Assembly: GCA_047600805.1 (NCBI GenBank)
Contig: JASGKG010000001.1
Coordinates: 4,092,001-4,156,000, forward strand
Source of the DNA: JADKHC01 sp047600805
GTDB lineage: Bacteria > Verrucomicrobiota > Verrucomicrobiia > Opitutales > Opitutaceae
Reading direction: 5' to 3'
Length of the DNA: 64,000 bases
Positions 1 through 7,837 of the stretch are shown piece after piece. Position 1 is the first letter of the stretch. Every line of letters begins with the position of its first letter. The notes beneath the pieces are model-generated. The model was not told the DNA's origin. It ran no database searches and saw only the letters and a program-made list of their open reading frames with translations. A program made the position numbers and the translations under genes.

Positions 1-2
1 AG

Positions 3-344
3 ATCGAAATCACCGTGCAGGAGATTTATCGTTTCTCGAAAGAGGATGCGGTGGTGTTTCTCCTGAAGCTGCGCAACACGACGGACAGCGTGATCGATAT
101 TGCGCCGAAAACGTTTGCTGCACGCATTGTGCAGGAACGTTTCGAGCAAGCGATTGCCAATGGCCCACGCGTCCTCCAACCAGGCGAAATTGCCGAAGCT
201 GAGTTCGCCATTGTCGGCTTGCCGGATGGCACACGTAACGACCTGAGCGTTGACAATGCCTTCACCATCCTCGTCAACTGCGTTCGCCGGCCGACGCAGC
301 TCTCCATGACTCCGGTCGCGCAAAGGGAGGTCGCGCGCCGATGA
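3..344 (+). CDS. C-terminal part of a conjugation-cluster protein (5' end outside the window)
   Basis: The reading frame is open to the window edge, so only about the last 113 residues are seen. The visible part is beta-rich, with an internal stretch R-N-T-T-D and a later P-D-G-T-R-N-D-L-S segment. It resembles the C-terminal beta domain of periplasmic T4SS core proteins (TraK/VirB9-like), but I cannot assign a family with certainty. Its stop overlaps the start of the VirB10-like gene (ATGA), so the two are translationally coupled. Function is inferred mainly from this operon position. Confidence 0.6.
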   Translation: MEITVQEIYRFSKEDAVVFLLKLRNTTDSVIDIAPKTFAARIVQERFEQAIANGPRVLQPGEIAEAEFAIVGLPDGTRNDLSVDNAFTILVNCVRRPTQLSMTPVAQREVARR

Positions 345-1489
345 ATCCCCGTTCACTCGCCCTCTTTTTCAAAAGCAAATTCGGACTGTTCGTCATCTTT
401 GTCATCGTGCTGTTTTCCGGTCTTTGGATTTACGGAAAACACCAGGCAAACCAGCGCGAAGCAGAGAAGCTGGCCGCGCATAAAAACAAAAAAGTCGAAC
501 TTGGTCAGGTGAAGGTGCCACTGACCCAAGGATTGGAAAGCGGAACTCCGCAGCAGGTGAATCCAGAACCAACGAAGACAGCTAAAAACGACGAAGTCGC
601 TTCAAACGGCATCGTTCCTTTCCGCCCCGTATCGGCAGTAGCTGCGCAAAACGGTACGTCTGACTCGACGCCAGCCAACGCGAAAGCAGCGGTGGCCAAG
701 GCAGAGCCAAAGCCGAAAAAGGTACGCTACGCTTCATTGCTCGCGAGCTATGAAGCTCCCGTTGTTAAGTCTGACAAAACGGAACAACCGCCCGAGCGAT
801 TCATCCCCTTCGGCACTCTCTTGAAGTGTAAGCTCGTTAACACGATCGACAGCGCGAATCTCGAAACGCCGCTCATCGCGGTATTGCTCGAAGACGTTTG
901 GCAAAACGGAAAGAAGATCATCCCGGCCAACACGCTGGTCCATGGTACGGCACGCGCGGGCCGCCTGCGCGATCGGATCACAGCGACAGGCGCATGGCGG
1001 TTTGTTTGGCAGGACGGCCGCGAACTCGTCTTCAACGGTGTAGCGCTGGATCGCGAATACGATCAGGACATCGATGGTTACGGCATAACGGATGGTTCAG
1101 GTGGAATCAGGGGTCGCATCGTGGCCAGCGACGATCTGCAGGAACTCAAGATGCTCGCTTCGGCCGCGCTGAGCGGTTTTGCGCATGGTACGCAGGACCG
1201 CCAACAAAACGCCTTGGGCACAACCATCACCGGCTCACTTTCGAACGGAGTTCGCGAAGGTGCGGGCGATGTCTTTAACCTCTACGCGAAACGTACGCTG
1301 AAAGACATCGAAGAAAACGGCTATTTCGTCCGGGTGGCGGCCGGAAAAGAATTCTACGTCTACGTGCGGGAGGCGGTTGATCCGCAGAAAGCCAGTATTG
1401 CTGGCGTGAAAAATCGACAGTCTGACAAGACCGCGCGCCTAGAGATCGAGACCGTTCCTCTTTCTCAATCGAACCAACCAAAGGAATAA
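341..1489 (+). CDS. VirB10/TrbI-like T4SS core protein
   Basis: The 382-residue protein has a short cytoplasmic N-terminus, one membrane anchor at about residues 13-31, and a low-complexity linker rich in K, A, P and T to about residue 135. A C-terminal beta-barrel-like domain follows from about 150 to 360. The domain has the VirB10 pattern: a P-F-G-T-L-L-K-C strand, then I-I-P-A-N-T-L-V-H-G-T-A followed by R-D-R-I. VirB10 proteins span inner and outer membranes and gate DNA or protein transfer. The length is typical for the family. Its start overlaps the preceding stop, and a lipoprotein gene follows after 2 bases, consistent with a T4SS core operon. The family call is strong; substrate and mating-pair type are unknown. 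Confidence 0.75.
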   Translation: MNPRSLALFFKSKFGLFVIFVIVLFSGLWIYGKHQANQREAEKLAAHKNKKVELGQVKVPLTQGLESGTPQQVNPEPTKTAKNDEVASNGIVPFRPVSAVAAQNGTSDSTPANAKAAVAKAEPKPKKVRYASLLASYEAPVVKSDKTEQPPERFIPFGTLLKCKLVNTIDSANLETPLIAVLLEDVWQNGKKIIPANTLVHGTARAGRLRDRITATGAWRFVWQDGRELVFNGVALDREYDQDIDGYGITDGSGGIRGRIVASDDLQELKMLASAALSGFAHGTQDRQQNALGTTITGSLSNGVREGAGDVFNLYAKRTLKDIEENGYFVRVAAGKEFYVYVREAVDPQKASIAGVKNRQSDKTARLEIETVPLSQSNQPKE

Positions 1490-1491
1490 AT

Positions 1492-2046
1492 ATGCGCTTC
1501 TTATCGATTTTTATACTCGCCGTTCTTTTGACGGGCTGTGCCAGTGAGCCGGCTGTCCTTGATCGAGTTCCACCGTTGAGGCCACTGGAAGTAGCTTCTT
1601 CCGTCAAATACGCGGAAACGCGCTACGAGGTGCGCAGCTATCGCGAACCGGCGAACCCGGCGCTTCGCCATGAACCGCACGTCATGTATCGGCGCACGCG
1701 TGTCCCGTCATTTGCGAGCAACGTCCTTGAATCTACACCTCGGACGTCATTTCCACCGCCTAGCTTTTCACCGCTGCCAGCTAGCGCGGAGTTGGATGTA
1801 GAGCTTGCCAAGCAACGTCAGGTCACGACGGACATGCGCGCGGCGCAGGCTACCATGGCTGACGCAGAGCAAAAGGTAAAAGCGTTATTCGCGACATTGG
1901 TTCGGCAGAGTGCCGATGTGCTCAAGCTGAAAGAGCAATTGGAAGCAGAGCGCAATCGTCAGCGCACGGTTGCACTTACAGAATCGGCACCGGTCGCTCC
2001 TGCCTCAGGTCCGGTAAAGAATCCGAATCCGGAGGTGAAATGGTAA
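1492..2046 (+). CDS. Predicted lipoprotein of the conjugation operon
   Basis: This 184-residue protein starts with a lipoprotein signal peptide ending in the lipobox L-T-G-C at about residue 16. The middle is rich in R, P and Y, and residues about 100-155 form a likely coiled coil (A-E-Q-K-V-K-A-L and L-K-E-Q-L-E-A-E). Lipoproteins such as VirB7 stabilise VirB9/VirB10 in the outer membrane, and this one sits directly after a VirB10-like gene. It is much longer than classic VirB7, so a general T4SS-associated role is inferred rather than strict orthology. Its last codons overlap the start of the downstream ATPase gene by 7 bases. Confidence 0.6.
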   Translation: MRFLSIFILAVLLTGCASEPAVLDRVPPLRPLEVASSVKYAETRYEVRSYREPANPALRHEPHVMYRRTRVPSFASNVLESTPRTSFPPPSFSPLPASAELDVELAKQRQVTTDMRAAQATMADAEQKVKALFATLVRQSADVLKLKEQLEAERNRQRTVALTESAPVAPASGPVKNPNPEVKW

Positions 2047-2966
2047 GTTCTACGATCCTGACTGATGCAAAGCGCGAGCAACTACGCTCGCTTTCGACGC
2101 GCCTTAAGGCCGTGCTCACAGGGCAAGACATGGCCATCGATCTCGTGGCCGAACGGCTCCAGCACGGTGAACTGGGCCTGACGACGGCCGGTCGCCCAAA
2201 AGCGAGCTTCATGTTTCTTGGGCCAACTGGCGTTGGCAAAACCGAGCTCACGCTTCGCTTCACCGAAGATCTGATTGGTGCTGACCGGGTAGTTCGACTC
2301 GACATGTCGGAATATCAAACGGCGGATCGCCTGGCGCTCCTTCTCGGTACGGGCGATGAGGCGGGCCGCATCGCCGAAGGTTTTGACGCCTGCGAAGGCT
2401 GCGGAACATTGCTCTTCGACGAAATCGAGAAAGCACATCCGCGCGTCCTCGATGTGCTGTTGCAGCTTCTCGACGCGGCACGTCTTACCACGGGGCGCAA
2501 CCGGGTGTTGGATTTCTCTCAATGGTATATCGTGCTCACGAGTAACATTGGCGCGCAGCGTATCATGGGCATGCGCAAATCCAAGTATGAGACGATGGAA
2601 CGTCTTGTGCGCCAGGACGCGCAACGCGAACTCCGCCCGGAAATCTTTGCGCGCATCACCGTCACGGTCGTTTTCAATAAACTCGATTTTGATGCTCAGT
2701 GCGCGATTGCCGGCGGGATGATCGCGAAGGAATGCTCTGCGCTTGCGACACGCGGCTTCGCAATCACACCAGAGAAAGCTGTATCGGAAGTCGTGATACA
2801 GCGCGGTTACCACGAACGGCTCGGCGCGCGTCCGATGCGTGATGCTACTGAACTTTTGATCCGCAACGCCCTCGCGCAGGAATTGCTGGGCGGTGGTGAC
2901 GGGGCCGGGCGGCTTGTGCCTCATGCGGATGGGCAACAACTGACACTCACTCCAACTACTCCCTGA
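2040..2966 (+). CDS. Single-module AAA+ ATPase related to ClpA/ClpB D2
   Basis: The 308 residues cover one AAA+ module plus a Clp-type C-terminal small domain; the N domain and D1 of ClpA/ClpB are absent. Visible motifs are Walker A G-P-T-G-V-G-K-T at about residue 59, Walker B L-L-F-D-E-I-E-K-A-H near 130, sensor 1 L-T-S-N-I-G near 168, an arginine-finger region L-R-P-E-I-F-A-R near 203, and sensor 2 G-A-R-P-M-R near 276. The substrate-gripping pore loop (G-Y-V-G in ClpB) is not seen: the equivalent stretch reads G-T-G-D-E-A-G-R, without an aromatic residue. It overlaps the lipoprotein gene, so it belongs to the T4SS operon. A remodelling or assembly role in conjugation is plausible but unproven. 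Confidence 0.75.
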   Translation: MVSSTILTDAKREQLRSLSTRLKAVLTGQDMAIDLVAERLQHGELGLTTAGRPKASFMFLGPTGVGKTELTLRFTEDLIGADRVVRLDMSEYQTADRLALLLGTGDEAGRIAEGFDACEGCGTLLFDEIEKAHPRVLDVLLQLLDAARLTTGRNRVLDFSQWYIVLTSNIGAQRIMGMRKSKYETMERLVRQDAQRELRPEIFARITVTVVFNKLDFDAQCAIAGGMIAKECSALATRGFAITPEKAVSEVVIQRGYHERLGARPMRDATELLIRNALAQELLGGGDGAGRLVPHADGQQLTLTPTTP

Positions 2967-2968
2967 CA

Positions 2969-3691
2969 ATGCCGCCCAAATCTGCCGCGCCTCGCATCGT
3001 CGTGCTGAAAGCCAACCGTCTCTATGGCGATATGATTTGTCGGCAGATCAAAGAGTATTGGCGTGGCGCCCAGGTTGAAGTTTTTCAAAAAGGTTTCGAC
3101 GCGTTGGAAGCAATCCAGACGAGTATGCCGGATATGTTTATCACGGGCGTGCAGATAGAAGATATGGACGGACTCGAACATCTGGAGCCTTTTATTGAGC
3201 GTGATTTGCCTGTCTTGATCGTCACCGCTCGCAAGGACTCACGCACCTTATGCCTACTGCGAGAGGTTCGGTACAACGGACTTTTCGATGTGAAAGCCGA
3301 AGGGCTATCCCATCTCCACACGGCGTTGCAGCGCGTGATTGAACGCGAGATTTACATCAGTCCTACGTTCGTGCCACACGTGAAGCGCCCTAAAAATATC
3401 ACGCTGGATGCGCTCACCGATAAGGAGGAGATGGTTTTGTCTGTCATTGGGGATGGTTCCGACGATCAACGGGCCGCGGAACGATTAGGGTTGTCACCGC
3501 ATACAGTGAATACTCATCGGAAGGCAATTATGGGGAAGTTGGGCCTGCACCAGAAAGGCGAACTCATGTGTTATGCCGTGCAAAAAGGTTATGTGCATAT
3601 CACGCCAGAGGGCGTTTTTCGTCCGGGATTTCAGCGGCGAATTCGCAAGCTGACAGCTGCTACGGATAAATCTCCAGAGGTGACAGTCTAG
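2969..3691 (+). CDS. LuxR/FixJ-type regulator with a degenerate receiver
   Basis: This 240-residue protein has an N-terminal receiver-like fold (about 8-125) and a C-terminal GerE/LuxR helix-turn-helix (about 145-205; L-T-D-K-E near the start and P-H-T-V-N-T-H-R-K in the recognition helix). The receiver lacks canonical phosphorylation residues: the acidic pair after the first strand reads K-A, and the phosphoacceptor Asp position reads Gly in P-D-M-F-I-T-G-V. The Lys at the end of strand 5 seems kept (F-D-V-K-A-E). It is therefore probably phosphorylation-independent. It starts 2 bases after the ATPase stop and ends the operon, so it is a likely regulator of transfer genes. A strong terminator follows. 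Confidence 0.8.
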   Translation: MPPKSAAPRIVVLKANRLYGDMICRQIKEYWRGAQVEVFQKGFDALEAIQTSMPDMFITGVQIEDMDGLEHLEPFIERDLPVLIVTARKDSRTLCLLREVRYNGLFDVKAEGLSHLHTALQRVIEREIYISPTFVPHVKRPKNITLDALTDKEEMVLSVIGDGSDDQRAAERLGLSPHTVNTHRKAIMGKLGLHQKGELMCYAVQKGYVHITPEGVFRPGFQRRIRKLTAATDKSPEVTV

Positions 3692-3725
3692 GCACGCACC
3701 GGCGAATTCCGCAGATAACAAACAG

Positions 3726-3753
3726 AAAAGGCCGGCGTTTAGGCCGGCCTTTT
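3726..3753. terminator. Bidirectional intrinsic terminator
   Basis: A perfect 11-base inverted repeat (3726-3736 and 3743-3753) encloses a 6-base spacer. The stem core GGCCGGC is flanked by A and T tracts on the two sides, so it can terminate transcription in both directions. It sits between the convergent regulator gene and the small minus-strand gene. Confidence 0.85.
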
Positions 3754-3780
3754 CGCTTTCAGCTTTGAGGATAGTGCGGC

Positions 3781-3987
3781 TTATTTGCTGATCGCGCGCA
3801 AACGCGCGCTTAAAACCTTCACGTCCGCTTCGGCTCCTGCGGCGTTGGCGCGGGCTTTGGCGAGGCGGACTTCAGCCTGGAGAAGCTGGCGTTTGAGCTG
3901 CGCAATCTCGTCGAGCGTGGTATCGGCGCGCGTGCCGAATGCGTTCATTGAGGTGGAGTGTGGCGGGAGTTCTGTGGAGGTGGCCAT
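3781..3987 (-). CDS. Small coiled-coil hypothetical protein
   Basis: This is a 68-residue protein whose residues about 25-66 are strongly helical and heptad-like (L-D-E-I-A-Q-L-K-R-Q-L-L then repeated A-R-L-A-K-A-R-A). It has no signal peptide and no recognisable domain. It stands alone between a strong terminator and the HIT lipoprotein gene, so it may be a DNA- or protein-binding accessory of the element. Codon use is like that of the neighbours. Function is unknown, and the call as a real gene rests on length, coiled-coil character and its position behind the bidirectional terminator. Confidence 0.5.
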   Translation of the reverse strand: MATSTELPPHSTSMNAFGTRADTTLDEIAQLKRQLLQAEVRLAKARANAAGAEADVKVLSARLRAISK

Positions 3988-4167
3988 AGTTTAGGACCGC
4001 GAGGACGCGGTGATTTTGGTTTCAGTTTTCGAGAGCGGTCGGCACGCGATAGCGGCCGATCCGCAGCAAGAATCCCATATGGAACTCAACTGGCAGCACG
4101 GGATCCCTACCGAAAATTAGGGTGGCGATAGGAATGAAATTCTAAACCGCGGCTCCGTATTATCAGC

Positions 4168-4737
4168 CTACTTTTCCCAATACCTAGCCTTTTCGGGGAT
4201 CACATAACGGACACCCCCGCGTGGGTCGCTAACGTCCCCGGTGTAGCGCGGGATGACATGAAAGTGCAACTGCCGCTTTGTTTGCCCGGCCGCGATGCCG
4301 TCGTTGAGCCCCAAATTGAACGCATCCGGTTTCGGGGTCAGGGTCTTCGCGAGATGATCCTCGGTCCATCCAATCCAGTATAGTAAGCGGCTCCGTTCAA
4401 CGTCATGCAACTCCTGGAACAGTGCAACAGGGCGCTTGGCTATTATTAGCGAATGACCAGGTGAGACGGGGTATTTATCCAAAATCACCACAAAATACTC
4501 GTCCTCCGCGACTACGCTGTTTACTGGAATTGCGCCGAATTCGGGAAGTTTGACACTCTGGCTGGTGCTAGCACGGTCTCCTCCGGAGCTCTCGGTTGAG
4601 GTGTGCGAAATTCCTGGAGTGACTTGAACCGCCTCAGTTGGCTTCTCGGTCGCGCTCAGGCATCCCGAAACAGCAAGGCTTGTTAGCGATAGCAACAGAC
4701 TAGAGGGAGCAAGGCGTACGTAGGTTCTCATCGGCAC
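4168..4737 (-). CDS. HIT-domain protein with a lipoprotein signal peptide
   Basis: The 189-residue protein begins with a positively charged, hydrophobic signal ending in a lipobox-like A-V-S-G-C (about residue 26), then an S/T-rich linker and a HIT domain from about 75 to 185. HIT proteins hydrolyse or transfer nucleotide phosphate groups through an H-x-H-x-H motif. Here the motif reads Q-L-H-F-H-V-I-P-R, so the first His is Gln while the catalytic middle His is kept. The C-terminal G-D-V-x-D-P-R-G-G-V-R segment is typical of one bacterial HIT branch. Bacterial HIT proteins are normally cytosolic, so an exported lipid-anchored form is unusual. The gene is divergent from the membrane-protein gene at 4800. 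Confidence 0.75.
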   Translation of the reverse strand: MPMRTYVRLAPSSLLLSLTSLAVSGCLSATEKPTEAVQVTPGISHTSTESSGGDRASTSQSVKLPEFGAIPVNSVVAEDEYFVVILDKYPVSPGHSLIIAKRPVALFQELHDVERSRLLYWIGWTEDHLAKTLTPKPDAFNLGLNDGIAAGQTKRQLHFHVIPRYTGDVSDPRGGVRYVIPEKARYWEK

Positions 4738-4799
4738 ACCAATGTTTCAGGTTTGGAGAGCACGCAAGCTGTGTATTTGCGATTGTGGAGGTCGGTCTG

Positions 4800-5921
4800 A
4801 TGAGTAGCTTGAGATGTATGCGCCCGTCCCGCCTACTGCTCAATTTGGCAATTCCCTTTTCCCTTCTATTTGGCGCACATCTTCTGAATGCGCAATCGGC
4901 GCCTCGGGAGGCCGCCACTGCTGTCAGCAACGAACCAGCGAAGACGCCCCTACCTCCTGCAAGCACAATTGTCGACGATCCGAAAGCCGCGCCCTCCAAA
5001 CCTATCGACGGACGAACGACGGGCGCAGTGCAAGAGCAGGGTTTCCAAGTCGCTCGCGAGCGGACACAGTCTTCGGTCGGCAATAGCGATCAGGACGATA
5101 TTCGAAGGCTGACTGAGCGTCTGTTGATGCTGGAGAATGATATGGCGAAGAATCCAAAGGGTGAGCAAAGCGGAATCAAGACGGCGATCATTGCTGCCGC
5201 AGCCGGACTCTTGGCGGCAGTTCTTGGCGGACTCTTCACGCTAACTGCGTCGCATTTTGCTGCAAAACGAGAGGCCGCGACAGCGATTCGAACCGCAGAA
5301 CGCCAGCTAGAATTGGCAAAACATGAGACCAATCTCCGAAACATTGAACGGCTCATGGATTATCGGTTGAAGCAACTCGAACTGTTCTATGCTCCGATGT
5401 TCGCTCGGCTCGAACAAAGCAAGGAACTATACAAAAAGCTGACCCGACAGCTCGTGCAGGATGATCCCTCTCGGTATCGCCTGTATGATAAGCCAAACGA
5501 GGAGGGAACGTTTTGTTTTGTGGTCGATGCAGGCGGGAAAGAGCATGGGTTCCGAATACTTGATCAGCTACCGGCCATCCGGCCCTTTCCGAAGTCCTTT
5601 GCTCTTGTTGGGGCGATTGTTGATCTCGGAAGTGAGATTAGCGGCATTGTAGCGAAGCACTCGGGACTCGCTTCGGTAGAGTTGCTGAAGGTGCTGGGGG
5701 CGTATGCTGCGCATTATGCGATTCTAGTGACTATCTACAAAGACCCGAGTGGCACCCCGTATCCACCAGGTTGGCATAAGCTTGGATATTATCCGCGCAA
5801 TCTCAACGCGATGATAGAAAACGAGCACAAGGAATTGAGCCGGTTTCTGGATGAATACGCGGACGCTTGCAGTGATCTCGCGAAACAATTGAAACATGAA
5901 GCGCACATGAAGACAGGATGA
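4800..5921 (+). CDS. Membrane protein with coiled coil and C-terminal domain of unknown function
   Basis: The start at 4800 is chosen because GGAGG (4787-4791) lies 8 bases upstream; an in-frame GTG at 4785 would lie on that site. The 373-residue product has a signal or anchor (about residues 12-30), a disordered linker, a short helical stretch, a strong membrane helix at about 125-150, a coiled coil (150-190), and a C-terminal domain beginning F-Y-A-P-M-F-A-R-L. Similar domains that start with Y-x-P-L after a membrane helix occur in uncharacterised bacterial proteins. The stop overlaps the methyltransferase start (ATGA), so the pair is coupled. Function is unknown; a membrane sensor or effector within an element cargo module is possible. 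Confidence 0.7.
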   Translation: MSSLRCMRPSRLLLNLAIPFSLLFGAHLLNAQSAPREAATAVSNEPAKTPLPPASTIVDDPKAAPSKPIDGRTTGAVQEQGFQVARERTQSSVGNSDQDDIRRLTERLLMLENDMAKNPKGEQSGIKTAIIAAAAGLLAAVLGGLFTLTASHFAAKREAATAIRTAERQLELAKHETNLRNIERLMDYRLKQLELFYAPMFARLEQSKELYKKLTRQLVQDDPSRYRLYDKPNEEGTFCFVVDAGGKEHGFRILDQLPAIRPFPKSFALVGAIVDLGSEISGIVAKHSGLASVELLKVLGAYAAHYAILVTIYKDPSGTPYPPGWHKLGYYPRNLNAMIENEHKELSRFLDEYADACSDLAKQLKHEAHMKTG

Positions 5922-6532
5922 AGGATTTCAATCACAATCCTTTGATGCGGAATATATCGTATTATGAAACTCATGCGACTGAGTTCTATAGGCGTACGGT
6001 AGGTGTTGATCTCAGCTCAATTCAGCAGGTATTCACTAGTTTGATTCCCGCTGGAGGACGAATCCTTGATGCCGGTTGCGGTGTGGGTAGGGATGCAGTT
6101 TGGTTCGCACGCCATGGATTTCAGGTTCTGGCAATAGATGCCTCTCCAGCTATGGTTGATATCGCAAGGAGCCAGGGAGTTGATGCGCAGAAGATTCTTT
6201 TCGAGGAAATGGTATTCGATGGGGAGTTTGACGCAGTTTGGGCGTGCGCTTCGTTGCTTCACGTGCCGCACTCAGAAATATCCGATGTTCTCGCTCGAAT
6301 ACACAGAGCGTTGAAATCACACGGAGTACTATATATATCAGTTAAAGAGGGCGTGGGTGAGGGTGTTGCCGAAGATGGGCGTTTTTTTAGCTATTTTTCC
6401 ATCGATGAAATGGGGGCGCTACTGGCCGATCACGGCCGCTTCGGTGTGGTGAAGGTTTGGGCGAATGAGAGCCCGGAGTCGTCCGGCAACACTAGAAAGT
6501 GGTTGAATTTCCTGGTCCATAAGCGTGGGTGA
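5918..6532 (+). CDS. Class I SAM-dependent methyltransferase
   Basis: This 204-residue protein shows SAM-binding motif I as D-A-G-C-G-V-G-R-D near residue 45. Motif II is the acidic I-D-A-S near 69, and a motif IV-like F-D-A-V-W-A-C-A lies near 107. The fold matches the TehB/UbiE-type small-molecule methyltransferase superfamily. It lacks any DNA methyltransferase catalytic motif (N/D-P-P-Y/F), so DNA modification is unlikely. It overlaps the upstream membrane-protein gene by four bases, so the two likely act together. The substrate is unknown. A-T-rich codons (for example near 6330) support acquired origin. Confidence 0.8.
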   Translation: MKDFNHNPLMRNISYYETHATEFYRRTVGVDLSSIQQVFTSLIPAGGRILDAGCGVGRDAVWFARHGFQVLAIDASPAMVDIARSQGVDAQKILFEEMVFDGEFDAVWACASLLHVPHSEISDVLARIHRALKSHGVLYISVKEGVGEGVAEDGRFFSYFSIDEMGALLADHGRFGVVKVWANESPESSGNTRKWLNFLVHKRG

Positions 6533-6752
6533 GAGAAAGAATCTGCGCGGGGGGCGTGTTATTCCTCGCGACGAAAGGGCGGCGGAGTGGTCCCGCGCGG
6601 TGGGAATCGCCTTTGGCGATACGACCTTGACCGAGTGTACAATGGTGAAACCAGCGGCTGGTAGTCGCTAGAAGAAAATGAGCAATGCGAGCATCGGATT
6701 GCTTTCAGACTCAGTGGAGTTCAGTATCGTTTCTGAATTAAGGAGTCTTACC

Positions 6753-7817
6753 ATGGCCACGAACGTCGACTTAATAAAACTGTCTTGTTGCGGTCCGAAC
6801 GATGTTCTCAAAGAAATCGAAATCGTTCGCGAGGTTGTTACCGAATGGAATCTCCGGAACGGCGAAGCTCGCGGATTTTGGATCAAGTCTCAGCACTGGA
6901 GTTCGGACAGCCATCCGGAAATGGGTGATCGTCCACAGGCGATAATCAATCGCCAGATGCTCGATGCTTCGGACATTGTCGTGGCAATTTTTTGGGGTCG
7001 CTTCGGCATGCCCACAGGTATTGCAGCATCCGGTACTGAAGAGGAAATCCGACGAGCTACCCGCTTAGGTAAGAAAGTGATGGTATATTTTTCTGATTTG
7101 GAAGCGGTGTCGAAGCCCATTGACCAAGTCCAGAGTGATCTCCTGTGGCAATTCCGACGGAAGCTAAGAGATGAAGGATTGTGCGGAAATTTTTCTTCCC
7201 GCACCCAATTTCGGCAAGACTTTGCCCGGCATCTTTCACATGCGCTCAACGAACTTCGTCCGGTTCCAACTCAACCTAGTCAAGTTCTGACGCAGTCAAT
7301 CAACGGTGATGGCAATATCCAAGTCGGGGGTGACTACAATGTCCTCTATAGACCGCCAGAGTTGAAGACAGTTGTCGAACGACGCGTAGGTGCTATCTCG
7401 TCCGCCGAGGCACGGCAAATCCAACTGTGGATCGAGGAACTGGCCGAATCGTCAATTGGGGTCTCCCGTAAGGCTGCATTCGGTATGTGGTGGAAACGTT
7501 TCAAGAATCGTTTCGAGGTGGAAAAGTATGAAGAGTTACTTTCATCCAAGATGGAAAATGTCCGTTCTTGGTTTTGTGAACAGCGAGCGATTCAGAAACG
7601 CGAGCTCAGAACCAAGTTGCCTGGCGAATGGCAAACGAACCGCATTATAGCGATAAAGGCTGCAATGCGAAGCATGGGCAAATCGAACGAATTGTACTAC
7701 CCGCAGATATCCCAACGTCTACGAATGAAAAAGCCTTTCACCTCGCTTAAAGAACTCACGAAGAAAGATCTTGAGCGCGTCTATACATTAGTGCTTCGCG
7801 ATGCGAAGGGTGTTTGA
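6753..7817 (+). CDS. DUF4062/TIR-like protein with C-terminal ORF6C-like helical domain
   Basis: The start at 6753 is chosen because TAAGGAG (6739-6745) lies 7 bases upstream. An in-frame ATG at 6678 has no such site. The 354-residue product has an N-terminal Rossmann-like domain (about 5-135). It carries P-N-D-V-x-x-E near the first helix, P-E-M-G-D-R-P-Q near 55, and W-G-R-F-G-M-P-T-G near 83, all hallmarks of the DUF4062 family found in defence-type STAND and TIR-like proteins. A G-D-G-N-I-Q-V-G-G-D-Y motif near 188 is a linker seen in such proteins. The C-terminal 120 residues resemble the ORF6C phage antirepressor domain (W-K-R-F-K-N-R-F). A defence or signalling role is inferred, not shown. 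Confidence 0.7.
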   Translation: MATNVDLIKLSCCGPNDVLKEIEIVREVVTEWNLRNGEARGFWIKSQHWSSDSHPEMGDRPQAIINRQMLDASDIVVAIFWGRFGMPTGIAASGTEEEIRRATRLGKKVMVYFSDLEAVSKPIDQVQSDLLWQFRRKLRDEGLCGNFSSRTQFRQDFARHLSHALNELRPVPTQPSQVLTQSINGDGNIQVGGDYNVLYRPPELKTVVERRVGAISSAEARQIQLWIEELAESSIGVSRKAAFGMWWKRFKNRFEVEKYEELLSSKMENVRSWFCEQRAIQKRELRTKLPGEWQTNRIIAIKAAMRSMGKSNELYYPQISQRLRMKKPFTSLKELTKKDLERVYTLVLRDAKGV

Positions 7818-7837
7818 GTGATCCGTGTTGCTAATGC

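Noticed and set aside
2082..2969. A long frame antisense to the AAA+ ATPase gene
   Set aside because: It mirrors the ATPase frame and lacks motifs or a ribosome site.
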